The notes under the pieces are model-generated. The model did no database searches. It saw only the letters and a list, made by a program, of their open reading frames with translations, and was not told where the DNA came from. The position numbers and the translations under genes were made by a program. Below, in pieces: positions 1-6,661 of a DNA stretch of 16,843 bases (its first letter is position 1; each line of letters begins with the position of its first letter). This stretch comes from DATMQA01 sp035566895. Lineage in GTDB: Bacteria > Verrucomicrobiota > Verrucomicrobiia > Limisphaerales > UBA8199. The DNA is taken from positions 1-16,843 of the forward strand of contig DATMQA010000063.1 of the NCBI GenBank assembly GCA_035566895.1, given 5' to 3'.

Positions 1-1
1 G

Positions 2-652
2 GAGCCGGTCGGCAAGTGCCCCAAGTGCGGCCAGCGCATTTTTGAAACCGCCATGCACTTTGTCTGCGAGAAAACCGTCGGTGCCAATCCGACCTGCGAC
101 TTTCGCCGGATTGGTAAGGTCATTTTGCAGCGCCCCATCGAGCGTCCGCAGGTGGAGAAGTTGCTCCAGGCGGGCAAGACCGATTTGCTCGATAAGTTCA
201 TTTCGAAAAAGGGCCGCCCCTTCAAGGCGTTCCTCGTACTGAAAGACGGCGTCGTCGGTTTCGAGTTCGAACCGCGCCCGCCTCGTGCCAGGAAAGGCGG
301 CGCCAAGGCCGAGGAAGGAAAGGAACCCGCTCCAAAGATTGACTTCACGGGCCAGGAACCGGTGGGCAAATGTCCCAAGTGCGGCGGCAAGGTTTTTGAG
401 ACCGAGGCGGCTTACCTGTGCGAAAAATCGCAAGCGGATAAACGCCCCTGCAAGTTCAAGATCAATAAAGTCATTGCGCAGCAACCCATTGAGCGCGCGC
501 AGGCGGCCAAGCTGTTGGCCGAGAACAAAACTGATGTGCTCACCAAGTTCATTTCCAAGGCCGGACGTCCATTCCCGGCTTATCTGGTCATGGACGACAT
601 GGGTAAGATCACTTTCGAATTCCCGCCGCGCGAAGCTGAGGCGACCAAGTAA
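2..652 (+). CDS. topB: Type IA DNA topoisomerase, C-terminal fragment (TopB-like), 5' end outside window
   Basis: The frame is open from the first bases of the window, so only the last 216 residues of a longer protein are seen. They form two copies of one module. Each begins with a four-Cys zinc ribbon (EPVGKCPKCG; third and fourth Cys in VCEK/TCDF and LCEK/PCKF). A topoisomerase C-terminal repeat follows, with the pattern I.KVI.Q.PIER.Q..KLL...KTD.L.KFISK.GRPF.A.LV. In the family these repeats bind single-stranded DNA and sit behind the strand-passing core of topoisomerase III and some topoisomerase I enzymes. A charged linker (RPPRARKGG...EEGKEPAPK) separates the two copies. The catalytic Tyr domain lies upstream and cannot be checked. 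The repeat type favours TopB, but a TopA carrying the same tail is possible. Confidence 0.85.
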   Translation, partial: EPVGKCPKCGQRIFETAMHFVCEKTVGANPTCDFRRIGKVILQRPIERPQVEKLLQAGKTDLLDKFISKKGRPFKAFLVLKDGVVGFEFEPRPPRARKGGAKAEEGKEPAPKIDFTGQEPVGKCPKCGGKVFETEAAYLCEKSQADKRPCKFKINKVIAQQPIERAQAAKLLAENKTDVLTKFISKAGRPFPAYLVMDDMGKITFEFPPREAEATK

Positions 653-659
653 TCTGTCT

Positions 660-1697
660 TTGCCACAAAAGATCACAAAGGGCACAAAGCAGGCCGAAGT
701 CGGCGGCCGACCCACGCCTGTCGATGCCTGGACTTGCAAGTTCCTGCAGCACCTCGCGACCGATCGTGGCGCCTCGGCCTATACGCAGCGGAATTACCGT
801 CAGGCGTTATTGGAGTTTCAAGGCTGGCATATCCACGAGCGCCAGCAACCTCCTGCTTGGGCTGAACTTCAACGCGACGATTTTCGCAGTTACCTTCGCT
901 TTTTAGGGCGCCAAAAGCTCGGGCGGGCGGCAATCCAACTTCGCTTTTGTGCCCTACGGACATTTTACAAATTCCTGGTCCGCAATGGGGTGGTCGGCAG
1001 CTCGCCGATAAAGAATTTATCTTTGCCAAAACTGGTAAAGCGACTGCCAAAGTTTTTGACCGCCAAACAAATGGAAGACCTCCTGGCAGCGCCTTTGAAG
1101 CTGTTGCCTCCGGCCGGGCCTAATCCGGCGCGCTCCGAGGGCTTGTCCGCTGCAGCTAAGGCCGGGAACCACGCAAAGCTCCGAAACGCAGCCCTCCTGT
1201 GCCATCGCGATGTAGCCATTCTGGAGACGATTTATTCTTGCGGTTTGCGCATCAGTGAACTCTGCGGCTTGCAAGCGGGGGAAATCGACTGGAACGAGCG
1301 TTTGGTGCGCGTGCGCGGCAAAGGCAAAAAGGAGCGCCTGATTCCCATTGGCGAAACTGCTTTGGACGCAGTTAAAACCTATTGGGCTCTCTTGCCCCTC
1401 TACCCATCCGGGACCGCGCCGGTGTTCTTCGCCAAATCGAAACGCCTCAAACCGGTCTCGGCGCGCGACCTGCAACTCCGTCTTAAGAAATATCTCGCCC
1501 TGGCAGGCTTGGATCCAAACCTCACGCCGCACAAGCTGCGCCATAGTTACGCGACCCACCTGCTGGATGCCGGCGCCGACCTGCGCAGCGTGCAGGAACT
1601 CCTGGGTCATGCTCACCTGGCCACTACCCAGGTTTATACGCACCTCACCACCGAGCGGCTCAAAAAGGCCTACGACCAGGCCCATCCGCGGGCCTGA
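660..1697 (+). CDS. Tyrosine site-specific recombinase, XerC/XerD family
   Basis: A 345-residue integrase-family recombinase. The N-terminal SAM-like core-binding domain is at about 20-110 (AYTQRNYRQALLEF...LRFLGRQKLG). The catalytic domain has the full set of active-site residues: Arg197 (CGLRISELCGL), the GKGKKERLIPIG beta-hairpin Lys near 221, His291 and Arg294 (HKLRHSYATHLLDAG), His317 (LLGHAHLATTQVY) and Tyr326. The size and the LLDAGADLRSVQ.LLGH block fit chromosomal XerC/XerD, which resolves chromosome dimers at dif, rather than a phage integrase, but C and D cannot be told apart. An insertion of about 30 residues precedes RDVAILETIYSCGLR. The start is uncertain: TTG at 660, 7 bp after the topoisomerase stop, or CTG at 654. 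No ATG lies in frame between the upstream stop and the HTH-like domain, and the start overlaps a CACAAAG word repeat. Confidence 0.9.
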   Translation: MPQKITKGTKQAEVGGRPTPVDAWTCKFLQHLATDRGASAYTQRNYRQALLEFQGWHIHERQQPPAWAELQRDDFRSYLRFLGRQKLGRAAIQLRFCALRTFYKFLVRNGVVGSSPIKNLSLPKLVKRLPKFLTAKQMEDLLAAPLKLLPPAGPNPARSEGLSAAAKAGNHAKLRNAALLCHRDVAILETIYSCGLRISELCGLQAGEIDWNERLVRVRGKGKKERLIPIGETALDAVKTYWALLPLYPSGTAPVFFAKSKRLKPVSARDLQLRLKKYLALAGLDPNLTPHKLRHSYATHLLDAGADLRSVQELLGHAHLATTQVYTHLTTERLKKAYDQAHPRA

Positions 1698-1707
1698 ACC
1701 CGTGGAT
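1684..1707. terminator. Hairpin between convergent genes
   Basis: ATCCGCGGG (1684-1692) pairs with CCCGTGGAT (1699-1707) around a 6-nt loop, giving 9 bp with one G-T wobble. It covers the end of the recombinase gene and the 14-bp gap before the convergent ahcY stop. There is no T-tract on either side, so it is at best a weak or Rho-assisted bidirectional terminator. Confidence 0.4.
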
Positions 1708-1711
1708 CCCG

Positions 1712-3178
1712 TCAGTAGCGGTAATGGTCCGCTTTATAGGGTCCTTCCATCGGCACGCCGATATATTCGGCCTGCTTTTTCGTCAGCTTGGTGAGCTTCA
1801 CGCCGATCTTTTCGAGGTGCAGGCGGGCCACTTCTTCGTCGAGCTTTTTCGGCAGGCGATAGACCGCGGGTTTGTACTTCGAGCGGTTCGCCCAGAGGTC
1901 AAGTTGGGCCAGCACCTGGTTGGTGAAGGAGTTGGACATGACGAAACTGGGATGCCCTTCGGCGCACCCGAGGTTCACCAGCCTTCCTTCCGCCAATAGA
2001 TAAATGCTGCGATCACCCGGCAGGTCATAACGGTCCACCTGCGGCTTGATATTGACGCGCGAGACGCCGGGCGCGTTGTTGAGCCGGTCTACCTGAATCT
2101 CGTTGTCGAAATGGCCGATGTTACAAACGATGGCCTGGTCCTTCATTTTGAGAATGTGGTCCAAGGTGATGACATCGCAATTGCCCGTGGTCGTGACGTA
2201 GATGTCCGCCCGGCCAAGGGTGTCTTCGATGGTGGTCACTTCGAAACCTTCCATCGCCGCTTGCAGCGCGTTGATGGGATCAATCTCGGTGACGATGACC
2301 CGGGCGCCGAACCCGCGCAGGCTGTGCGCGCTGCCTTTGCCGACGTCGCCGTAGCCGCAGACGCACGCGGTCTTGCCGGCAATCATCACCCCGAGGGCGC
2401 GTTTGAGGCCGTCAGCGAGCGATTCGCGGCAGCCGTAGAGATTGTCGAACTTGGACTTGGTAACCGAATCATTGACGTTGATGGCGGGCACGAGCAGCTT
2501 GCCGGCTTCGAGCATCTGGTAGAGACGATGCACGCCGGTGGTGGTTTCTTCGCTGACGCCTTTCCACTCTTTGACGATCGCGCTGAACCAGCCCGGACGT
2601 TCCTTGGCGCAACGCTTGAGGAGGTTCTTGATGACCTCCGCTTCATGGCTGCCGCTGGGGGTGGTCACCCAATCGCTGCCGTGTTCCATTTCATAACCCT
2701 TGTGAAGCAGCAGCGTGGCGTCGCCGCCGTCATCGACGATGAGCTCAGGGCCTTTGTTGCCGGGATGCGTGAGGGCAGCCAGGGTGAGGTCCCAGTATTC
2801 CTCGAGCGACTCACCTTTGAAGGCAAAGACGCTGATGCCGGCCTTGGCGATGGCGGCGGCCGCATGGTCCTGGGTGCTGAAGATATTGCAACTGGCCCAG
2901 CGCACCGAGGCGCCGAGTTCCACCAGGGTCTCGATGAGCACCGCCGTCTCGATAGTCATGTGCAGCGAGCCGGAGATGCGCACTCCGCTGAACGGTTTTT
3001 GGATGCCGTGCTTCGCCCGCACAGCCATCAAGCCGGGCATCTCCTGCTCGGCGACGGAGATTTCCTTGCGGCCCCAGTCCGCGAGGCTGAGGTCTTTGAC
3101 TTTGTAATCGTTGTTGGTTCGCGGCTTGGCAGCGACGGTGGCCGTTTTCTTGCCGTTGGTTTTGGTGAGTGTTGGCAT
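1712..3178 (-). CDS. ahcY: Adenosylhomocysteinase (S-adenosyl-L-homocysteine hydrolase)
   Basis: A 488-residue cytosolic enzyme that splits SAH reversibly into homocysteine and adenosine, relieving product inhibition of methyltransferases. Diagnostic segments in order: DLSLADWGRKEISVAEQEMP near 29-48, ASCNIFSTQDHAAAAIA at 95-111, VDDGGDATLLLHKG at 148-161, NVNDSVTKSKFDNLYGCRESL near 234-254, the NAD-binding loop GYGDVGKGSA at 275-284, and the family C-terminus ending KADHYRY. The insertion near 140-175 is normal for the long bacterial form. I chose the ATG at 3178 (MPTLTKTNG). An in-frame ATG at 3214 with GAGG 9 nt upstream is an alternative and would add 12 residues. The gene follows metK by 61 bp on the same strand with no promoter seen between them, so co-transcription is likely. 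Confidence 0.97.
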   Translation of the reverse strand: MPTLTKTNGKKTATVAAKPRTNNDYKVKDLSLADWGRKEISVAEQEMPGLMAVRAKHGIQKPFSGVRISGSLHMTIETAVLIETLVELGASVRWASCNIFSTQDHAAAAIAKAGISVFAFKGESLEEYWDLTLAALTHPGNKGPELIVDDGGDATLLLHKGYEMEHGSDWVTTPSGSHEAEVIKNLLKRCAKERPGWFSAIVKEWKGVSEETTTGVHRLYQMLEAGKLLVPAINVNDSVTKSKFDNLYGCRESLADGLKRALGVMIAGKTACVCGYGDVGKGSAHSLRGFGARVIVTEIDPINALQAAMEGFEVTTIEDTLGRADIYVTTTGNCDVITLDHILKMKDQAIVCNIGHFDNEIQVDRLNNAPGVSRVNIKPQVDRYDLPGDRSIYLLAEGRLVNLGCAEGHPSFVMSNSFTNQVLAQLDLWANRSKYKPAVYRLPKKLDEEVARLHLEKIGVKLTKLTKKQAEYIGVPMEGPYKADHYRY

Positions 3179-3239
3179 ATTAGTTCGTAATGTTAATCCT
3201 AATCTTAACCGCATCCTTTAGATCCTCATCGTAATCCCT

Positions 3240-4520
3240 TTACGCGCTTACCTGCTGACGCACCTCTGTCGCCTGGCTCGGGCGCCCATTGACCAGGGCC
3301 GCCGCTTTCCGCAAGGTGACGGCCGCGACGGCAGCGGCCGAGGCGGATTTTCCGGCGGCTTTGCGCAACGCCTCGGCCTTGTCGGTCTTTTCCCAGGTGA
3401 TGTCCGGGTCGGTTTTTCCGAAGTGCCCGTAGTTGGTGGTTTTGGAATAAATCGGGCGGAGCAGGTTGAGTTGCTTGATGATGTGCGCCGGCTTGAAGCT
3501 GAATACCTCGCAAACCGCGCGTTCGATTTCCTCATCGCTAACCGCTCCAGTGCCAAAAGTATTGATACAAACCGACACTGGGTCGGGGTAACCGATGGCG
3601 TAGGCGAACTGAATTTCGGCGCTGGAGGCCAAACCGGCCGCGACGATGTTCTTGGCAACATACCGTCCCATGTAAGCGGCGCTGCGGTCCACTTTGGACG
3701 GGTCCTTGCCGCTGAAAGCGCCGCCGCCGTGCCGGCCCATGCCGCCGTAGCTATCGACGATGATTTTGCGCCCCGTCAAACCGGTATCACCCTGGGGACC
3801 GCCGACGACGAAACGCCCGGTCGGGTTGATCAGGTACTTTGTGTTCTTGGTGAGCAAATGCTTCGGCAAGGTCTTCTTGATGACTTCGTCGATGCAGAAA
3901 CTCTTGATCGTCTCGTGCTCCACGTCCGCGCTGTGCTGCGTCGAGATCACCACGTTGGTGATTTCGACCGGTTGGTCATTGACGTAGCGAACCGAGACCT
4001 GGCTTTTGGCATCGGGCCGGAGCCATTTAACCTTGCCGTTCTTGCGGATCTTCGTCAGCAAGCGGCCAAGCTGGTGGGCATACATGATGGGAGCAGGCAT
4101 CAGCTCCGGGGTCTCGTTGGTTGCGTAGCCGAACATCAGCCCCTGGTCACCGGCGCCCTGTTCCGCCGTTTCCTTGCCTTTGGCCTTCTTGGCGTCCACG
4201 CCCTGCGCGATATCCGGGCTTTGCGAGGTGATCGCGTTCATGATCAGCACCTTGTCCGCATGGAACACGTCGTCCTCGTGCGTGTAACCGATGTCGCGGA
4301 TGGCCTGGCGGGCAATCGCATTGAAATCCAGCTTGGCTTTCGTTGTGATTTCACCGCCGACCACAACCAGGTTGCACTTGGCGTAAGTCTCGCAGGCCAC
4401 CCGGCTGTAAGGGTCCTGCTCCAGGCAGGCGTCCAGCACGTAATCGGAAATGGTATCGCAGACTTTGTCGGGATGGCCTTCGCCGACGGACTCGGAAGAA
4501 AAGATGTAGTTTTTGCTCAT
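3240..4520 (-). CDS. metK: Methionine adenosyltransferase (SAM synthetase)
   Basis: A 426-residue enzyme that makes SAM from methionine and ATP. Motifs: GEGHPDK at 13-19, the ATP-binding GAGDQG at 122-127, NPTGRFVVGGPQGDTGLTGRK near 232-252, and the phosphate loop GGGAFSGKDPSKVDRSAAY at 265-283. The family normally ends soon after WEKTDKAE.L...AG (here near 376-390). This protein runs about 35 residues further in an Ala-rich tail (SASAAAVAAV, then LRKAAALVNG). The start ATG at 4520 gives the standard N-terminus MSKNYIFSSESVGEG; an upstream in-frame codon at 4547 would lie within the 5' leader. First gene of the metK-ahcY unit, with promoter and operator candidates 37-82 bp upstream. Confidence 0.97.
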   Translation of the reverse strand: MSKNYIFSSESVGEGHPDKVCDTISDYVLDACLEQDPYSRVACETYAKCNLVVVGGEITTKAKLDFNAIARQAIRDIGYTHEDDVFHADKVLIMNAITSQSPDIAQGVDAKKAKGKETAEQGAGDQGLMFGYATNETPELMPAPIMYAHQLGRLLTKIRKNGKVKWLRPDAKSQVSVRYVNDQPVEITNVVISTQHSADVEHETIKSFCIDEVIKKTLPKHLLTKNTKYLINPTGRFVVGGPQGDTGLTGRKIIVDSYGGMGRHGGGAFSGKDPSKVDRSAAYMGRYVAKNIVAAGLASSAEIQFAYAIGYPDPVSVCINTFGTGAVSDEEIERAVCEVFSFKPAHIIKQLNLLRPIYSKTTNYGHFGKTDPDITWEKTDKAEALRKAAGKSASAAAVAAVTLRKAAALVNGRPSQATEVRQQVSA

Positions 4521-4556
4521 GAAGTTAAAGCGGACGGCTATGTTCAAATGTCATAT

Positions 4557-4584
4557 TGACGTATCAGGATAAGATGATATGTCA
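4557..4584. promoter_or_regulatory. 28-bp inverted repeat over the metK promoter, candidate operator
   Basis: On the + strand, arm TGACGTATCA (4557-4566) and arm TGATATGTCA (4575-4584) are inverted copies matching at 9 of 10 positions, with an 8-bp spacer. A further GTCA half-site (4550-4553) makes GTCA-TAT-TGAC with the left arm. The repeat contains the -10 box of the metK promoter and ends 37 bp before the metK start codon, where a repressor would block RNA polymerase. The arm length fits a dimeric winged-helix protein. The natural candidate is the ArsR-methyltransferase fusion at 5666-6595. Binding by that protein is inference. Confidence 0.65.
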
Positions 4585-4602
4585 CTTTCTAGCGGGAGTC
4601 AA
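4574..4602 (-). promoter_or_regulatory. Sigma70-type promoter of metK-ahcY
   Basis: Reading the minus strand, TTGACT (4602-4597) is followed after exactly 17 bp by TATCAT (4579-4574). Transcription would start near 4567, giving a leader of roughly 47 nt before the metK ATG. The -10 hexamer lies inside the 28-bp inverted repeat. Confidence 0.6.
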
Positions 4603-4720
4603 CAGCGAAATTGCAAATAACCCGAAGGTCGAGCCGAGTCTAACTGCCTGGTACCGGCCGCGTGAAATTTGAAACGCGACGGCTCGCCACAGCACAAAGC
4701 GCCCGAGGGCGCGAACCTAC

Positions 4721-4749
4721 TTGATGATTTCATCCGCACTGGCTATGTT
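4721..4749 (+). promoter_or_regulatory. Possible promoter of the Uma2-family gene
   Basis: TTGATG (4721-4726), a 17-bp spacer and TATGTT (4744-4749). The ATG chosen for the downstream gene is at 4756, only 6 bp after the -10 box, so the transcript would be leaderless. A perfect 6-bp-arm palindrome GCGCCC-GA-GGGCGC lies just upstream at 4699-4712. The rest of the metK-Uma2 gap (4603-4720) shows no gene. Confidence 0.35.
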
Positions 4750-4755
4750 TGCCCC

Positions 4756-5328
4756 ATGACGGCAGCCGAAGCGCCAAAAGCAGTGAACAGTGAGCCTCGA
4801 GTGTGGCCGCTTTCCGTAAAGGCCTACCACGCGCTGGGTGAGCTGGGACTCATTCCGTCCAGAACGGAGTTGCTCTACGGCCAAGTCATTCAGAAGATGT
4901 CAAAGTCACCCTACCATAGCTATCTGCACCAGCTTCTCTCTGAGGCCCTCCAAGCGGCCCTCACGCCAGGAACCTACTTGCGAAGCGAACAACCCATTAC
5001 TTGCTCAGACTCGGAACCCGAGCCGGACCTTGCGGTAGTCCGCGGACGTAAAGAAGATTATCGCCGCGAGCACCCGCGCACTGCTGAGTTGGTCATCGAG
5101 GTGTGCGTCAGCAGCCACGATTACGATCGTTCGAAGTTGCGCGCGTATGCCAGCGCACGGGTCAAGGAGGTCTGGCTCGTTCTGGCGCCCGAAAAGCAAA
5201 TTGAGGTCTATCGTGAAATCGCCGGGGAGCAGTTCGCCGGACACGCCGTCCATGGACCGAGTGGGTGCCTCACTAGCGCGGCAGTGCCGGCATTCAAAGT
5301 GGATCTAGACAGCCTCTTCGCGGGTTAA
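4756..5328 (+). CDS. Uma2 family protein (DUF820, PD-(D/E)XK nuclease fold)
   Basis: A 190-residue protein matching the Uma2/DUF820 pattern: RTELLYGQVIQKM near 36-48, the conserved PEPDLAVVRG, and LVIEVCVSSHDYDRSKLRAYA followed by VKEVWLV. The Asp of PEPD, the Glu of VIEV and the downstream Lys correspond to the PD-(D/E)XK catalytic residues and all look intact. The family is a predicted restriction-type endonuclease, often present in many copies per genome, with no well-established biological role. An in-frame ATG at 4669 would add 29 residues of unconserved sequence. I prefer 4756 because it gives the usual family length and agrees with the promoter candidate. Confidence 0.85.
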   Translation: MTAAEAPKAVNSEPRVWPLSVKAYHALGELGLIPSRTELLYGQVIQKMSKSPYHSYLHQLLSEALQAALTPGTYLRSEQPITCSDSEPEPDLAVVRGRKEDYRREHPRTAELVIEVCVSSHDYDRSKLRAYASARVKEVWLVLAPEKQIEVYREIAGEQFAGHAVHGPSGCLTSAAVPAFKVDLDSLFAG

Positions 5329-5402
5329 GGGCCGGGGCCTCTCAATCTCATGGCCGCCGCCAACCTTGCCAGGTACGCCGTCTGCCCCATATGTTGGACG
5401 AG

Positions 5403-5636
5403 ATGAGAACGGTGACGAAGCGAAAGTTTTTCCAGGAACCCGGGCTGGTGAAAACCTTGCGGTGTGGCCAATTGCTGGTGGTCACTGACAAAGGGCTGCC
5501 GGCCTTTATTGTGACGAAGGCCGGGCATCGGCCAGTCAAAACTGCGGACGTTCTTAGGCGCGAGGCCAGAGAGCTTTTTCCCGGCAAACGCGCAAAAATG
5601 AATTTCACGGATCTGCTGAAAGGTAATAAGAGATGA
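5403..5636 (+). CDS. Phd/YefM-like antitoxin, apparently orphan
   Basis: A 77-residue protein starting MRTVTKRKFFQEPGLVKTL, then LLVVTDKGLPAFIVTKAGH and a basic helix (REARELFPGKRAK). The order of a short N-terminal DNA-binding fold, a V.TDKG.P.F.VTKAG strand-turn-strand and a charged C-terminal helix is that of Phd/YefM-type antitoxins, which neutralise a co-encoded toxin and repress their own operon. No toxin ORF (PIN, RelE or Doc) follows: the next gene begins 30 bp later and is a regulator. An in-frame ATG at 5391 would add four residues. The assignment rests on general resemblance, not on a catalytic motif. Confidence 0.6.
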   Translation: MRTVTKRKFFQEPGLVKTLRCGQLLVVTDKGLPAFIVTKAGHRPVKTADVLRREARELFPGKRAKMNFTDLLKGNKR

Positions 5637-5638
5637 CA

Positions 5639-5652
5639 CTGTCCGCGGACAG
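5639..5652. promoter_or_regulatory. Perfect 14-bp palindrome before the ArsR-methyltransferase gene
   Basis: CTGTCCGCGGACAG is perfectly self-complementary and lies 3 bp after the antitoxin stop and 13 bp before the regulator's ATG. Weaker outer matches TGACA (5634-5638) and TGTCG (near 5657-5661) extend it with a bulge. It may be an operator for antitoxin or regulator autocontrol, or a small transcript hairpin. It does not resemble the metK inverted repeat. Confidence 0.4.
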
Positions 5653-5665
5653 CAGTTGTCGTTGA

Positions 5666-6595
5666 ATGTCCTCCACCCTCAAATCCCTCCGCGCGCTTTC
5701 CGACGCCACTCGCCTGCGCATCGTCGCCCTTCTCGAAAAAGACGAGCTGTCGGTCAATGAGCTGCAGGAAGCCACGCGAATGGGCCAGTCGCGGATTTCG
5801 ACGCATTTGGGTTTGTTGCAGGACTCCGGCTTGGTCCAGTCTCGGCGCGAAGGCAAGCGGACGTTCTACAAGCTCAACCCGCACGCCAACGGCGCGGCGG
5901 CGGAGTTTATTCAACTGGCGATTCGCGGTGCCAAAGAGTTACAGGAGCACAGCAGCGACCAGATTAATCTCAAGCGCATCTTGAATCGCCGGCGCGAGCA
6001 GGCCCAGGTCTATTTCAACCAGGTCGCCGGCCGCTTCGATCGAGTCTACGGCCCGGGCCGCTCCTGGCAGGCGTTCGGCCATTTATTATTGCGGGTTTTC
6101 CCACCATTGGTCGTAGCCGACCTCGGTTCGGGCGAGGGCCTGCTGAGCGAACTGCTGGCGCGCCGCTGCAAGAAGGTCATTGCCGTCGATAATTCCGAGA
6201 AGATCGTCGCCTTTGGCGCGGCCAAGGCAAAGAAGAACAACCTCAAAAACCTGGAGTTCAGGCTGGGCGATCTGCAGAACCCGCCAGTCGAACCTGACAG
6301 CGTGGACCTGGTCATCCTGAGCCAGGCCCTGCACCACGCGGAAGAGCCCGCCAAAGCGATTGCCAGCGCGTTTCGGATGCTGAAACCCGGCGGCCAAATC
6401 ATGATCCTGGACCTGGCCAGGCACAACTTCGAGGAAGCGCACGAACTGTACGGGGACCGCTGGCTGGGATTGGCCGAGAGCGATTTGCACCGCTGGCTCG
6501 AAGCCGCTGGTTTCAAGAAAATCGACATCAGCATTGTGGCCCGCGAAGAACAGCCGCCGCACTTCGAAACCATTTTAGCCTCCGGACAAAAGTGA
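5666..6595 (+). CDS. ArsR-type HTH fused to SAM-methyltransferase domain, SahR-like regulator
   Basis: A 309-residue, two-domain protein. Residues 1-95 form an ArsR winged helix (LSDATRLRIVALLEKDELSVNEL, recognition helix GQSRISTHLGLLQDSG, wing RREGKRTFYKL). The ELCVCEL-type metal-binding cysteines of metal sensors are absent, and the only Cys is at 168. Residues about 115-309 form a class I methyltransferase fold: motif I VVADLGSGEG at 149-158, acidic loop VDNSEK at 174-179, VILSQALHHAEEP at 216-228 and LKPGGQIMILDL at 239-250. SahR of Proteobacteria has this architecture, senses SAH through the methylase-like domain and represses ahcY, metK and other SAM-cycle genes. Here metK-ahcY lies 1.1 kb away, transcribed divergently, with a palindrome on its promoter. 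The fold is clear; the SahR role is inferred from context. An active methyltransferase with an HTH is the alternative. Confidence 0.88.
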   Translation: MSSTLKSLRALSDATRLRIVALLEKDELSVNELQEATRMGQSRISTHLGLLQDSGLVQSRREGKRTFYKLNPHANGAAAEFIQLAIRGAKELQEHSSDQINLKRILNRRREQAQVYFNQVAGRFDRVYGPGRSWQAFGHLLLRVFPPLVVADLGSGEGLLSELLARRCKKVIAVDNSEKIVAFGAAKAKKNNLKNLEFRLGDLQNPPVEPDSVDLVILSQALHHAEEPAKAIASAFRMLKPGGQIMILDLARHNFEEAHELYGDRWLGLAESDLHRWLEAAGFKKIDISIVAREEQPPHFETILASGQK

Positions 6596-6661
6596 GACAT
6601 TTTCCTGTCTCCAATTTTCCTGTCCTCTCCCGTCCGTCTGCCTTAACCTCCGGCCTTCATT

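Noticed and set aside
1017..1685. Minus-strand ORF opposite the Xer recombinase
   Set aside because: The + strand frame carries all tyrosine recombinase motifs; the antisense translation is featureless.
2111..3190. Long + strand ORF (359 codons) opposite ahcY
   Set aside because: It is a codon-bias shadow of the clearly recognisable ahcY on the minus strand; its translation has no family features.
3423..4559. Long + strand ORF (378 codons) opposite metK
   Set aside because: Antisense shadow of metK in GC-rich sequence; no domain pattern.
4521..4668. SAM or SAH riboswitch upstream of metK
   Set aside because: The predicted leader is only about 47 nt and shows no SAM-I, SAM-II or SAH riboswitch core. 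A promoter with a palindromic operator explains the region better.
6596..6661. c-di-AMP (ydaO-type) riboswitch upstream of kup
   Set aside because: The 66-bp pyrimidine-rich gap is too short and lacks the needed stems.
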